NCBI GenBank assembly: GCA_022606425.2
Contig: JAHDVF020001313.1
Location: forward strand, 806,001-870,000
Source: Lepidostoma basale
Taxonomy: Eukaryota; Arthropoda; Insecta; Trichoptera; Lepidostomatidae
Direction of reading: 5' to 3'
Length of the DNA: 64,000 bases
The position numbers were made by a program, and so were the translations under genes. Below are positions 35,701 through 43,281 of this stretch, one piece after another. How positions within the stretch are numbered: position 1 is the first letter of the stretch; each line of letters begins with the position of its first letter. The notes below the pieces were generated by a model. The model was not told the DNA's origin, did not search any database, and saw nothing but the letters and a program-made list of their open reading frames with translations.

Positions 35701-37326
35701 GAAACGTATTGGATGTGTGTGACTTTGCTCCGTCCTGCTGGAACCATATTCCTTGGTTACAGCCAGGAAATTTCTGAGGTTCAGGCACCAAGATCGTCTA
35801 ATATTTCCACATAACGCTCTGAATTCATACATAAACTTTCTTTTGAGACAACTTGTATTTATCAAAGTTATAAAATTAATTTTTATTTTATAAGGATTAA
35901 TTGTATCTCAATAGAGACGAAGATGCAAATTGTTTTCTGGGAAGAGAAGGTGGTGGCCGAGGCGCTTACAGGACTTATGACCTGTCATTGGTTGGGTTGA
36001 GCGATCGCTTCACGTTTAACAACATTCCCCATTCCGCCGTTATGACCACCACGTCTGACAATTTTTTTTGACAAGAGTGAACATAAAAATGTAAAAATAG
36101 GTGTAGAAACCTACCATATATATAAGTTCCAAAAAAATTGTCGGTCATAACGGCGGAATGGGGAATGTTGTTAAACGTGAAGCGATCGCTCAACCCAACC
36201 AATGACAGGTCATAAGTCCTGTAAGCGCCTCGGCCACCACCTTCTCTTCCCAGAAAACAATTTGCATCTTCGTCTCTATTGAGATACAATTAATCCTTAT
36301 AAAATAAAAATAATTTATCCGCAATGGGTGAAATCCAGATTTGTCTACAAGAATTTGTATACATTCAAAATGTTGTTTTATAAAATTAAGTTTTAACTAA
36401 TTAATCTAGTTTTAACGGACTTTTAAAGAAATTTAGCTCTCAAAAGATATTTAAATTGTTGTACTGCTGAAGTTTGGCTCTTTTAACCTTCATTGTGCTG
36501 GCTAGCTTCATTTGCAGTAAAAAATGGTCTCCAACTGCAGTTGACTACAATACATACAGCCCAAACAAATAGTCCCAGTTCATCATAATGTTACGCACAA
36601 TTTAATCTTCTTCCTAGCCTTCCCTCCACTGCTGGATGTAGGCCTCTTCTATTTATCTCCATTTTTCTCTGTCCTGTGCTGCTTCAATCCATTTTTTCCT
36701 GGCGACCACAACAATATTGTCGGCCCATCTCTTATGTGGCTGACCGACACCCCTTTTGTTTTCCCATGGCCTCCACTTTAAGACTTTGGGAGTCCATCTT
36801 GAACTTGGCTGTCTGGCTACATGTTCTGCCCATTGCCATTCAATTTTGCGATCCGATCCATGATACCGGCGACTTTTGTTTGGCGTCTGATTTCTGTATT
36901 TGTAATTCTATCACTCAGAATTATGCCCAACATTTGCCGCTCCATGGATCATTGCGCGCATTTCAATTTGTGAACAGTATTTATGGTTTGGAAACAATGT
37001 CCCTGACCATAAATACTGTCCATAAATACAATTTAATAGTAAGGAACTAAAGTAAAAAAGTTTATAAGGTACATTCAAATATGAGCTGCGAATGTAGTCT
37101 GCTGCAGTTTGAAATCAATTTCTTGCACTGCATAATCTAGTTCAAGATATTGTATAAGGGTCCACTTGTGAGTTTGCCGATAACTGCATTAGATGTGGAT
37201 GAATTAATATGACGAGACTGTCTGCAGGCTGAGGAGTGGAGCAGCTACGAGGCGAGTGAGGCGGCCTACCCAGTGCGTGCAACCACCACCAACCCAATGC
37301 TGCGCCGCAACCAGTACTGGGTCTGA
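17611..37326 (+). CDS. kon: chondroitin sulfate proteoglycan 4 / kon-tiki homologue
   Basis: Single-pass cell-surface proteoglycan of the CSPG4/NG2 family, which in flies (kon-tiki/perdido) acts in muscle-tendon recognition and adhesion. Twenty-four coding exons with GT-AG borders and consistent phases were joined: 17611-17704, 18837-18973, 19418-19564, 19673-19816, 20313-20494, 20607-20814, 21781-21936, 22040-22267, 22352-22633, 25311-25508, 27667-27773, 28626-28761, 29148-29323, 29416-29575, 29655-30848, 30930-31111, 31213-31366, 31460-31951, 32061-32256, 32337-32492, 32591-34446, 34671-34921, 35445-35616, 37228-37326. The sum is 7107 bases, 2368 residues, close to human CSPG4 (about 2320). 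Order: signal peptide, two laminin-G domains, EGF-like block, CSPG repeats, membrane span (about 2205-2227), tail ending QYWV. The introns host many transposons but no exon is broken. Confidence 0.93.
18478..18632. mobile_element. TIR MITE in CSPG4 intron 1
   Basis: The left end GGGTACGGCCACACCAAAGT and the right end CTGCTGTGGCCGTACCCC form inverted repeats of about 35 bases with matching GTGCC/GGCAC and TAGGGGTCAA/TTGACTCCTA blocks. The unit of about 155 bases has no frame. Confidence 0.7.
18718..18802 (+). repeat. short repeat just upstream of CSPG4 exon 2
   Basis: AATGAGTCCCAAGCATGGGG through GCGGTACACACGGAGAGGTT matches, in sense, the reverse complement of 56370-56455. It ends about 35 bases before the 3' splice site at 18835-18836. 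The family is not recognised. Confidence 0.65.
18837..20494 (+). CDS. kon: CSPG4 exons 2-5: first laminin-G domain
   Basis: Exons 18837-18973, 19418-19564, 19673-19816 and 20313-20494 give ASFYGASYIAYPLQEAKGST, FKFRTQLSDALLLLAAGK, WHHLSVVRKEANLTIKIDD and GHMENLRGCMED. This is the beta-sandwich laminin-G pattern with its closing Gly-Cys (LRGCM). The residues are roughly 32-234. Exon 5 continues with a conserved cysteine (WNCAPEF) and leads into the second laminin-G domain. Confidence 0.92.
18985..19335 (+). repeat. AGGATTAATTG fold-back element, copy 1
   Basis: Terminal blocks AAGGATTAATTGTATCTCAA (about 19060) and TTGAGATACAATTAATCCT (about 19310-19328) are inverted. The interior holds AACCCAACCAATGACAGGTC. 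Preceding ACTGGATTTTACACATTGCG and GTATACAAAT are also shared by other copies. It begins inside or beside the donor of CSPG4 exon 2 (18974). Confidence 0.7.
19900..20190. repeat. hammerhead-like repeat in CSPG4 intron
   Basis: The minus strand at 19918-19970 carries CTGATGA, then TCAAC-ATT-GGTTGA pairing and GAAACAGCTGTC, an intact core by inspection. A second fold-back at about 20105-20185 has arms GTCTTCGACAGCGACTGGCC and AATAAAGACAAAAG, like 42160-42310. Confidence 0.5.
20607..22267 (+). CDS. kon: CSPG4 exons 6-8: second laminin-G and EGF-like block
   Basis: Exons 20607-20814, 21781-21936 and 22040-22267. Laminin-G 2 shows WQIELKTISSECIVLYNGGG, VNDGQWHKLHLLFNPS, DSFYLGGIEPEKRQ and GCIRSIEVDDKL. 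A cysteine-rich module then follows (CVWSYPCQDTP, CIAYASCQQHG, FTCRCEAALC), spaced like an EGF-like domain, at about residues 390-425. Confidence 0.9.
20880..21115. repeat. fold-back repeat (CATG variant of hammerhead-like family)
   Basis: Arms with AAAACACTGTATAATC and GATTATGCAGTGTTTT enclose two inverted units. The sense unit reads ATGAGGATGGAAGAGGTCAC then CTGCGAAACATGT. It resembles CUGANGA / helix / GAAAC with a self-complementary CATG in place of AGCT. Confidence 0.55.
22352..34446 (+). CDS. kon: CSPG4 exons 9-21: CSPG repeat array
   Basis: Thirteen exons (about 1760 residues, roughly 433-2195) encode tandem cadherin-like CSPG repeats. Each unit has a P(K/R)xG core such as IVQPPQHGRIAVD, a FTQ(Q)D(I/V) turn (SFTQQDVDSGLISYVH, KFTQDDINKGKILYEH) and a YxHDxS step (VRYVHDGSENHQDR, FQYEHDGSEESSD). 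An IxPINDxPP/A linker follows (VNITPINDAPVLN). Exons 29655-30848 and 32591-34446 are unusually large. Potential N-glycosylation sites (NxS/T) are frequent. Confidence 0.92.
22740..23135. other. CSPG4 intron, no feature
   Basis: AT-rich intronic sequence. Nothing beyond short A/T runs is visible. Confidence 0.4.
23137..23339. mobile_element. hAT-like MITE
   Basis: Ends CAGCGGTTCTCAAAGTGT and GATTGCGAACCGCTG are inverted. The flanks are AATTAAAC (23129-23136) and GATTAAAC (23340-23347), matching at seven of eight bases, as expected for an 8-base hAT target duplication. 203 bases, no frame. Confidence 0.75.
23400..23612 (-). repeat. AGGATTAATTG fold-back element, half copy
   Basis: The right arm contains CAACCCAACCAATGACAGGT, CATCTTCGTCTCTATTAAGA, and GGGTGAAATCCAGTATTCGT and GTATACATTC near the end. 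The left arm is missing. Confidence 0.65.
23615..24215. other. CSPG4 intron, no feature
   Basis: AT-rich intron sequence without a recognisable element or frame. Confidence 0.4.
24225..24715 (+). mobile_element. LINE tail family copy
   Basis: The plus strand carries GRPRKAWHDQINQILNGGHI followed by a Cys-Met-rich end and TTAGTTAG. This is the thumb-distal end of the LINE family also at 28110, 47810 and 52493. It shares its upstream segment (AACCATTTGGG, ATTTGATACGATCGG) with the minus copy at 8098-8630. Confidence 0.75.
24780..25300. other. CSPG4 intron with small palindrome
   Basis: The segments AAAACACTGTTTTTCTTCTT (about 24785) and GGGGAAAAATCAGTATTTTC (about 24940) with CTTTTGAGTTT and AAACTCAAAAG form an imperfect inverted pair around an AAT run (24904-24930). 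It is otherwise empty. Confidence 0.5.
25510..26700. other. CSPG4 intron, no gene
   Basis: AT-rich intron. No frame beyond chance and no repeat family is recognised. Confidence 0.4.
26771..27590. mobile_element. piggyBac-like MITE hosting a pogo-like element
   Basis: The left arm, after TTAA at 26767-26770, starts CCCCCATTGTGCGGCTGACT. The right arm (27461-27590) repeats the left arm inverted: TAAGAAATTAAAGTAAAAAT, CATTCAAATATGAGCTGC, TTACTGCAAATG. A pogo-like element (26911-27460) sits at the exact centre. The right tip and the second TTAA are lost. Confidence 0.7.
26911..27460 (+). mobile_element. pogo/Tigger-like element, internally deleted
   Basis: Termini TACAGTAAAATCTCGATATA and TATATCGAGGTTTTACTGTA are near-perfect inverted repeats with TA at both tips, the pogo/Tigger signature. 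Inside, frames read MADKKDESEDSEEKETTLPK (27092) and, further on, QTKLDSFFKAGLPKASAS. A TKxxxFF motif near the C-terminus occurs in pogo transposases. The catalytic core is missing. Confidence 0.8.
27800..28025 (-). mobile_element. LINE 3' fragment
   Basis: The minus strand reads a degraded C-terminal LINE segment (RMPSSQTPKESLKDIRVEGG). It resembles the minus-strand debris at 1867-2100. Frames are broken. Confidence 0.5.
28110..28595 (+). mobile_element. LINE RT C-terminal copy with GTTA tail
   Basis: The plus strand reads VFLPTLMYGSEAWNWKKKDK, then SLRQMCGYSVYDRVSNENIR, and after a frameshift GRPRKTWHDQINQIL-like wording. It ends ATGATGGTTTGTTAGTTAGT. This is the thumb and tail of the family also at 47810 and 52493. 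Confidence 0.8.
28850..29085. repeat. palindromic hammerhead-family repeat
   Basis: Inverted arms TTTTTATGAGATTGTTTCGACAGC and GTCGCAACAATCTCATAAAA flank a degenerate core; helix II and GAAA are mutated. The outer arms (TAACGT/ACGTTA region) are weaker. Confidence 0.5.
34671..37326 (+). CDS. kon: CSPG4 exons 22-24: membrane span, cytoplasmic tail, PDZ ligand
   Basis: Exon 34671-34921 encodes YLMIVIAVSGIVSIIIVVVG, a single hydrophobic span followed by a basic stop-transfer KCRVRSAARKEQ. Exon 35445-35616 is Ser/Pro-rich and 37228-37326 ends LRRNQYWV then TGA. QYWV is the C-terminal PDZ-binding motif shared with vertebrate NG2. The donor at 34922 is a weak GTTGGG; reading through it would give a 19-residue tail without the PDZ ligand, a possible minor isoform. 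Confidence 0.92.
35885..36378. repeat. AGGATTAATTG fold-back element, near-perfect palindrome
   Basis: Arms 35889-36062 and 36135-36302 are almost identical in inverted orientation (AAGGATTAATTGTATCTCAA ... GGGTTGAGCGATCGCTTCAC), with a short AT-rich centre. The flanking CATTGCGGATAAATT (antisense) and GTATACATTC belong to the same family. The arms match each other far better than they match other copies. Confidence 0.8.
36487..37140. mobile_element. piggyBac-like MITE hosting a LINE fragment
   Basis: The left arm after TTAA (36483-36486) begins CCTTCATTGTGCTGGC. The right arm (37022-37135) has AAGGAACTAAAGTAAAAAAG, CATTCAAATATGAGCTGC and TTGCACTGCA. A LINE fragment of about 400 bases (36604-37015) separates them. 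Confidence 0.65.
36604..37015 (-). mobile_element. LINE 3' fragment inserted in MITE
   Basis: The plus strand begins CTTCTTCCTAGCCTTCCCTC. Read on the minus strand it gives the YIQQWREG-type C-terminus and AAG tail of an insect LINE. It lies between the two arms of the TTAA-flanked MITE, so it is the younger insertion. Confidence 0.6.
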
Positions 37327-40300
37327 CCCGAGGCGACACTTTTGTCCAACAAAAATGTTGATTTTGTACCAACGCCATTTTTGCTGAGCAATTATCACAA
37401 GAGTGGTAAGCCATCGACTATAATAAGCCAAAGAAATAACGAAGAAATTAATCTGTGAGGTGAGACTGAGAATTTTTAATTAGAATTTCGAAACATGTTT
37501 CAGTTCAAATTTAAATGATACGAATTTCAATCATTTATATTATTCTTAGATTAAAGTTTTCGATGTTAGTTTTGAAACCGTAAGAACTTTAAATTCACTT
37601 ATTAACAAAATTTCACTACTGTACAATCTTTTCCTTGAATTTTGTAGTTTTTACGGTTTTAAAATTACTCAATATGATTTTAAACGTAGGGTTAAGTTAG
37701 GTTACTATTATTTTAACAAAAAATCCCCAATGCAATAAGGTTTATTTGACGTTTACGGCTTAATTCATCAGAACCGTTAGATTTCTTTTGTTTTTGCAAT
37801 AATATAATCCAAGCGTCCGATTTAAAAAGTTTTATTTTTTAATTTAAAATTTGTATCCTTTTGAATACATTAATAAATAAAATAATCCAAATATAGTATA
37901 GAAAATAACATTTGTTCTTTCTAAATTACTTTTCGATTATTGTTTAGTTATTGAAATTATTTTATTTTATTTTTAGTACCTATTTAGATATGAATATTCT
38001 AATTTTATAAAATTTCCACTGCAACAAATACAATTTTTACAATCTTACTATTTAGCATTCTTTATAGTTATAATTTGTTTTTTAAATAAATTTGTAAATA
38101 TAGAATAATGAGTTTTGGATGAGTTTGGAAATGCCTGCGCAATAATTTATATTTCTCTTTTATATTGAATGATATGTAGAGCATTATTTGAATGCTCAGA
38201 TTTAAAACCATTTTTAATTTTTATTATTTTGACAGGCGTGTGTTAAAATGAACAATCATAGAATTTAATTTAGGTTTTGTCATAAATTATAAACCTCGTA
38301 AATCTGTGTGTCAATTTCCTGTGTGCAGCAGCGGTTTTCACACGCCTCAGTGCACTGCCATAAGAATAGAGTTAGATTTTATTTATTTATTAAAAACAAA
38401 AATACAATTTGCGGGGTGCAAGTTACATTACTCATATTTACTATTTATTTTTTTAAAACTATTTTTACACATATTTTTAATACTTTTTAAAAATACGTCA
38501 TTTTATTTTTGTATTTGTTTTTATTATTGAATCTTAAGTGCCAAAAGTGTTAACATTTTATCTATTGTGAATAATTTTCTATTTCTTATTTTTCTTATTC
38601 TTCTATATACTCTTGTTGTGAAGCACGTGTGTGATTAGCTCGTAACTGCATCTGAACATAGTAAGTCTGTTATAAACCGATAAATTTGTTTTCCTAACTT
38701 TTACAAGCAAATCGCCTTTTTGGCATCACAAAACTTGTAATTGTGTAATTTTAATAGTTGAATAATCTCACGACTGCCCAGAAGTTGAATTTCGAATTCA
38801 GCACCTACAAACTTATATTTAAGGATATCCCTACTGGCCACAGAGTCCTCTCACCCCAACCACCAATGACATCCATGTAGGTTTATTAACACTTATAGTG
38901 TATTAAAATGTTAATTTACACTTAAGTATGTTAAAATATTTTTTTCTGCATGTTGTGTACTATGTATGTCTAAAGAATAAAACCCTATTTCCATATGTAT
39001 GTATGTATGATGTATATATTACATTAGATAGATTAGGTTTGTACTATGGAGTATTGAATATTCATTTGAGTGTTGCTACTGAACTTGATAAGTTTTTAAA
39101 TATTTGTGATAGGGTTCAACTAACTGTTTCACAGCGCCGTGCTTTCATCACGGCCAGATTCACTTTTATACTGTTAAAATTTTCGTTTATTAATTCAATC
39201 AAAACTATTTTTATTCTCAGTTTACGAAAGTTACATTAATTAGATTTTTTATTAAAATGGAAAAGAATGTTATATATGCAATATTCACAATGTTTTACGT
39301 GTAATAACGAATTATTGTTAGTGTTTTGTAAGTTTATTAATCATTTTTACTGTTCCCGCATTAGAAGCAATGGGCAGACCCTAAAGTGCAATATTTTTGA
39401 TATTTTAATGCATTTTTCTTGTCTCTTAACTTTAAACACGATTGCTGAATGCTCTCAAAATGAAAAATAACAAATATTATGCCCTGATACATCAATTTTA
39501 CAAGTGCCCACTGTATTAAAGATGTCTGTATTCGTTAATAAATATTTCTTAATTTAATTATTGCATTTAAGTAACCCTTGTACTCATCGAAGATTGACAA
39601 ATCTAGTTGCCTTTTAACACTTTTCTACAGTCCTGAGGTGATACTACTATTACCATTTGTTTTATAATACTTGTATAAGGCTAAGCAAAGTAATCAACGA
39701 TAATTTTTGGTAAGTGCAAATAGATTTCTATTTTGTATTTGTCCAATCAAAATGTTCAACCTGACTCCTCACCCCTGACTCCTTCGCGGAACTAGGAAGA
39801 GGTTCAATCAATGTGTGTACAATAATGTCGAGTTAGAAGTAATTCCTCTTTGATAAGCGATACACAAGTCTTTTGTATGAATTAGGTTTCCTTTTTGTGT
39901 ATTTCATACAGCTCATATATTAGGAGGGTTACTTGTGCTAGGTACGTTAAATACATATTATGTGTGTGCTCTAACAGAATAAGGTCTTGAGTGTGTGATT
40001 TAATTAAAATATGCCAAATATTCTAGAAGTTTTAATTGTAGTTAATATTGTTAAAATTATAGTTTATTAAAATATATTATAGAAAAGATTATTCATCTTA
40101 TGTGTGAAACCATCTTTATGTAGTTTTATATTATATGCCAAAGGTTTGCCATTTCTTTTCATTTAAAATTTTTTATTTATATATTACAAAATGATTATTT
40201 TATTGCGTTATAATATTCTTAAAAAAAAAAAAAACGTACATTTAAATTAATATTGTAAATTGTTGCATGTTATTGATGTTGATAAGAATTTTTCATGTTA

Positions 40301-41270
40301 AAAATATATTGCAATAAAGCAAAACCAACATAAAATTGTTTGATAATACATTGATAACAGTTTAATGTAATGTTTATCACTGTTTCTTTGAACATCTTGG
40401 CATATAAACTTCAATAGAATAAATTTCTAATTGTGTCGTGGGGTATACTTTATTCAAACTAAATATGTACTCTGTAGAAGCCGTAATATAGTATTCTTTA
40501 TGTGCTCTTGATTTTGTACTTGAAGTTTTGATTCCAACATCTTATGATATACATCAATCTTTTATTATTTTGAAAGGTCTTGCTCACCTTAAAGAGACAG
40601 ATGCGCCAGTTAACTTATGATTTTTAGATAAATTAATGCGCGCAACGTGCATAATGTCCAAGCGTTTACACTTTGGTGATGCTTAATAACGTTTTTTTAA
40701 GCATCCAGAATGTCGTGCGCAAATTAACCTCGATTATTTCTTTTCTAGACTTATCCTAAGATTTACGAACCATCTCAACAATCCCAAACGCATGGACCGT
40801 TTTGAATATTCCGTCCAGTCCTAAAATGATCAAATAGAGATTAAACTAATTTAACGTCCCAATCTTATTTTAGTCTACAGCATGTAATTTTTCATATCTT
40901 ATTTTTCTTTCTCACACAGACTTGATTGCAATAATGCATCTACGTACGGTGTGAACTAATATACCATGGGTGCTTTTATTTTTTTACTTATGCATTCAGT
41001 TTTGTTTAGTTAATATTCCACTAATGAAAGTATCAAAAGCATTTTAATACTATTATTTATATTGTAAACATTTACACATACAAACAAATATGCTCTCCTT
41101 TGTACACACTAATGTTTTTTTCCCCTTCTATACAAGATATATAAAATATCTTTTTTTAGTCTCGGTTAGAAGAATGTTCCTAAGTTAACGGGTCCACAAA
41201 TTCCATAAAAAAAATAATGTGTTAATGTTTTATAACTTAATTTTTGTACATCCTATAAAATTTTGTATTC
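37327..41270. other. CSPG4 3' UTR and convergent spacer
   Basis: AT-rich sequence following the CSPG4 stop. Candidate AATAAA signals occur (for example about 37871 and 38089), so the 3' UTR may be long, but the poly(A) site cannot be chosen by eye. No frame longer than chance with a recognisable product and no clear repeat was found before the MITE at 41275. Confidence 0.4.
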
Positions 41271-41274
41271 TTAA

Positions 41275-41495
41275 CCCTTATAGTGCCGTTGACTTCATTT
41301 GCAGTCCAAAACAATTGATTTCAAACTATAACAGACTACATTTACAGTTCATATTTAAATGTATCTTGTAAACCTTTTTACTTTAGTTCCTTACTACTAA
41401 ATTGTATGTAATACGAGTATTATGATGATCTGGGCTATCTGTCTGAGTTGTAAAATTTGTTTTTATTGCAAATGAAGTCGGCCGCATAATGGGTG
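41275..41495. mobile_element. piggyBac-like MITE, both ends present
   Basis: TTAA (41271-41274) then CCCTTATAGTGCCGTTGACT and TTCATTTGCAGT. The right end is TGCAAATGAAGTCGGCCGCA followed by TAATGGGTG and TTAA (41496-41499). 221 bases, inverted termini of about 32 bases with a few mismatches, no frame. It is the reference copy for the family. Confidence 0.82.
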
Positions 41496-42159
41496 TTAAA
41501 TTTGTTGAAAAAATAATAATTTCACATATATTTTGCTGATTCACTATGACGATCCATTTATTTGAGAACGTCTAGATGGAGTACTGAGTTTGCAGCTTGT
41601 TTTGAATAATTATTTAGCCTTAACTAAAATCAACATAGAATCGAATTATGAAATACCTCTAGTATTACTCAACTGATATTTTTATTACGTGTGACGGTAT
41701 ACCGCACCGCCCCCGGGCGTGTGCCAAGTTGTCTAGAGTATTCAAGGTTTGTAAGACTGTAGCAAAAGTTTAATAAATGTGGATGAATTTATGAAATGTG
41801 CTAAATTTGTGTGATTAATACAATTTCTATTTATTCATGCATTTGGTGTAAATTGCACTTTGAATTGTCATTTTGCTTAAGTATTAATTAAGGGGAATAA
41901 ATAGGAATCATGCCACCTAAAGAATTTTATCCTAATAAAACAATAAAGGAATAAAAAAATTAAAAAATGTTTTTATTTTATTTTTTAAGATTAATATATT
42001 GTGAACATTTTTATACATATTTCTAGAAAGGATTTGGTTGACTAAATTACTTATTTTTACATCATTATAAATAAAAATTTAAAAAAATTATCGCAAAAAA
42101 AAACGGAAATTCTATCAATAATTGATTTTTTTATGTATAAATTAAAACATTTAAATAAA

Positions 42160-42310
42160 ATGATATTTTTATTACAACTTCCACTTTTGGTCTTTATTTC
42201 GACAGCGACCGGTTTCGCCAAGTTAGCTAGCATCGACAGAAAGGCCCCGACTGGCATCGACGGACCGAAATAAAGACAAAATTTAGTTGTTTTAAAAAAC
42301 ATTGTTTCAC
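42160..42310. repeat. fold-back repeat (CCGG hammerhead-like variant)
   Basis: Arms AAAACAATG/CATTGTTT and TTTGTCTTTATTTCG-type sequences surround, on the minus strand, TCGATGCTAGCTAACTTGGC then GAAACCGGTCGC. GAAAC with a self-complementary CCGG resembles helix III of the other copies. The CUGANGA box is changed. Confidence 0.5.
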
Positions 42311-42574
42311 TTCATTATTTTAAATGAACTTCTAACAAGAGGCCCGGCACGAGGAGAGAGATTAGACAGAGTAAAATTGATATACCAGCACTGCAGAAAC
42401 ACAAATAATGTATTATATTGAAATGTTTGCAACACCTATATAAGGAGTAGGTAATAATTTTGCGCCATTTTTTTGCCAATTTTGCTATAATATTATATAA
42501 TAAACGAGATATTTGATTGAAATGAAGATTAGAATTTTATTTTTTCAATTAAAAGGGACATTGATTATTAAGGG

Positions 42575-42820
42575 GTATTCAGGGTCCAAGTTTCACACCC
42601 GTACAATAAAACGGACCACACCATAGCATTTGATCATTCTCTGGCGGAGTTTCAAGTTTACGTTATCATTGCAGAAGAGTGATTTCATTTTATTAAACGT
42701 AGCTCTTGCTGCCTCAATTCTGCATTTTATCTCTACATCTGGGTCAAGAGATTGCGTTAGTATGCTGCCGAGGTATTTAAATTTTTCCACCCTTTCAACG
42801 CTACGGCCGTTCAAATGTTA
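42575..42820 (-). mobile_element. LINE reverse-transcriptase fragment
   Basis: Minus-strand frame NGRSVERVEKFKYLGSILTQ, then AARATFNKMKSLFCNDNVNL. It is the same family as 16025-16579. Truncated at both ends, it lies just downstream of the SLC6 stop codon. Confidence 0.8.
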
Positions 42821-42829
42821 TGGTATTAC

Positions 42830-42965
42830 CATTTTTTTATTTTTCGCGACAGATGTTGGCAGGTGTTCCAATAATTTTTTTGTTAATGTGGAGAGTTACA
42901 GCTGTCGCGAAAAATAAGAAAAAATGTGATACGATAACAGCGTTTAAATTTTAACAGTTAATGAT
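42830..42965. repeat. hammerhead-family fold-back fragment
   Basis: TTTTTCGCGACAGATGTTGG and ACAGCTGTCGCGAAAAATAA are inverted. The right part continues AACAGCGTTTAAATTTTAAC as in other copies. It directly abuts the SLC6 stop codon (42976-42978), so it probably forms part of the 3' UTR. Confidence 0.5.
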
Positions 42966-42975
42966 ATTATTTTGC

Positions 42976-43281
42976 TCATTCGTTGATCCAACATTTCCCA
43001 TTGCCATAGTTAACCTCGCACAGGTAGAGGCAGTGAGGGGCTGGCGAGCGTGGCACTGGACACTTGGGTCGGAGCTGATCCCGGGGGAAAGCGACCACCT
43101 GCACATGGTTCTGGTTGCACTCTGTCCTCAGCAGAGACCGCAAATTACGGGGAGTTTGGTGGTGGTGGCACGCCTTATGAATATTTGGCTTCTTCGTTAA
43201 CTTGTATTGCAGCCATCGGTTTCTGACTATAGGGTCTACTGGACCCCATTTTCTTGAAGGTTTTATTGCTGATAACAATTT
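42976..43281 (-). CDS. SLC6 terminal exon
   Basis: After acceptor TTTTTAG the exon reads KLLSAIKPSRKWGPVDPIVR. The KPSxxWGP motif is the cytoplasmic post-TM12 signature of SLC6 proteins. The tail then runs about 75 residues, rich in Arg, His, Pro and Cys, to TGA at 42976-42978. The tail composition is unusual for the family. Confidence 0.8.
   Translation of the reverse strand, partial: KLLSAIKPSRKWGPVDPIVRNRWLQYKLTKKPNIHKACHHHQTPRNLRSLLRTECNQNHVQVVAFPRDQLRPKCPVPRSPAPHCLYLCEVNYGNGKCWINE

Noticed and set aside
36676..37050. 124-residue plus-strand frame
   Set aside because: Antisense to a LINE 3' fragment and running into MITE sequence; not a protein.
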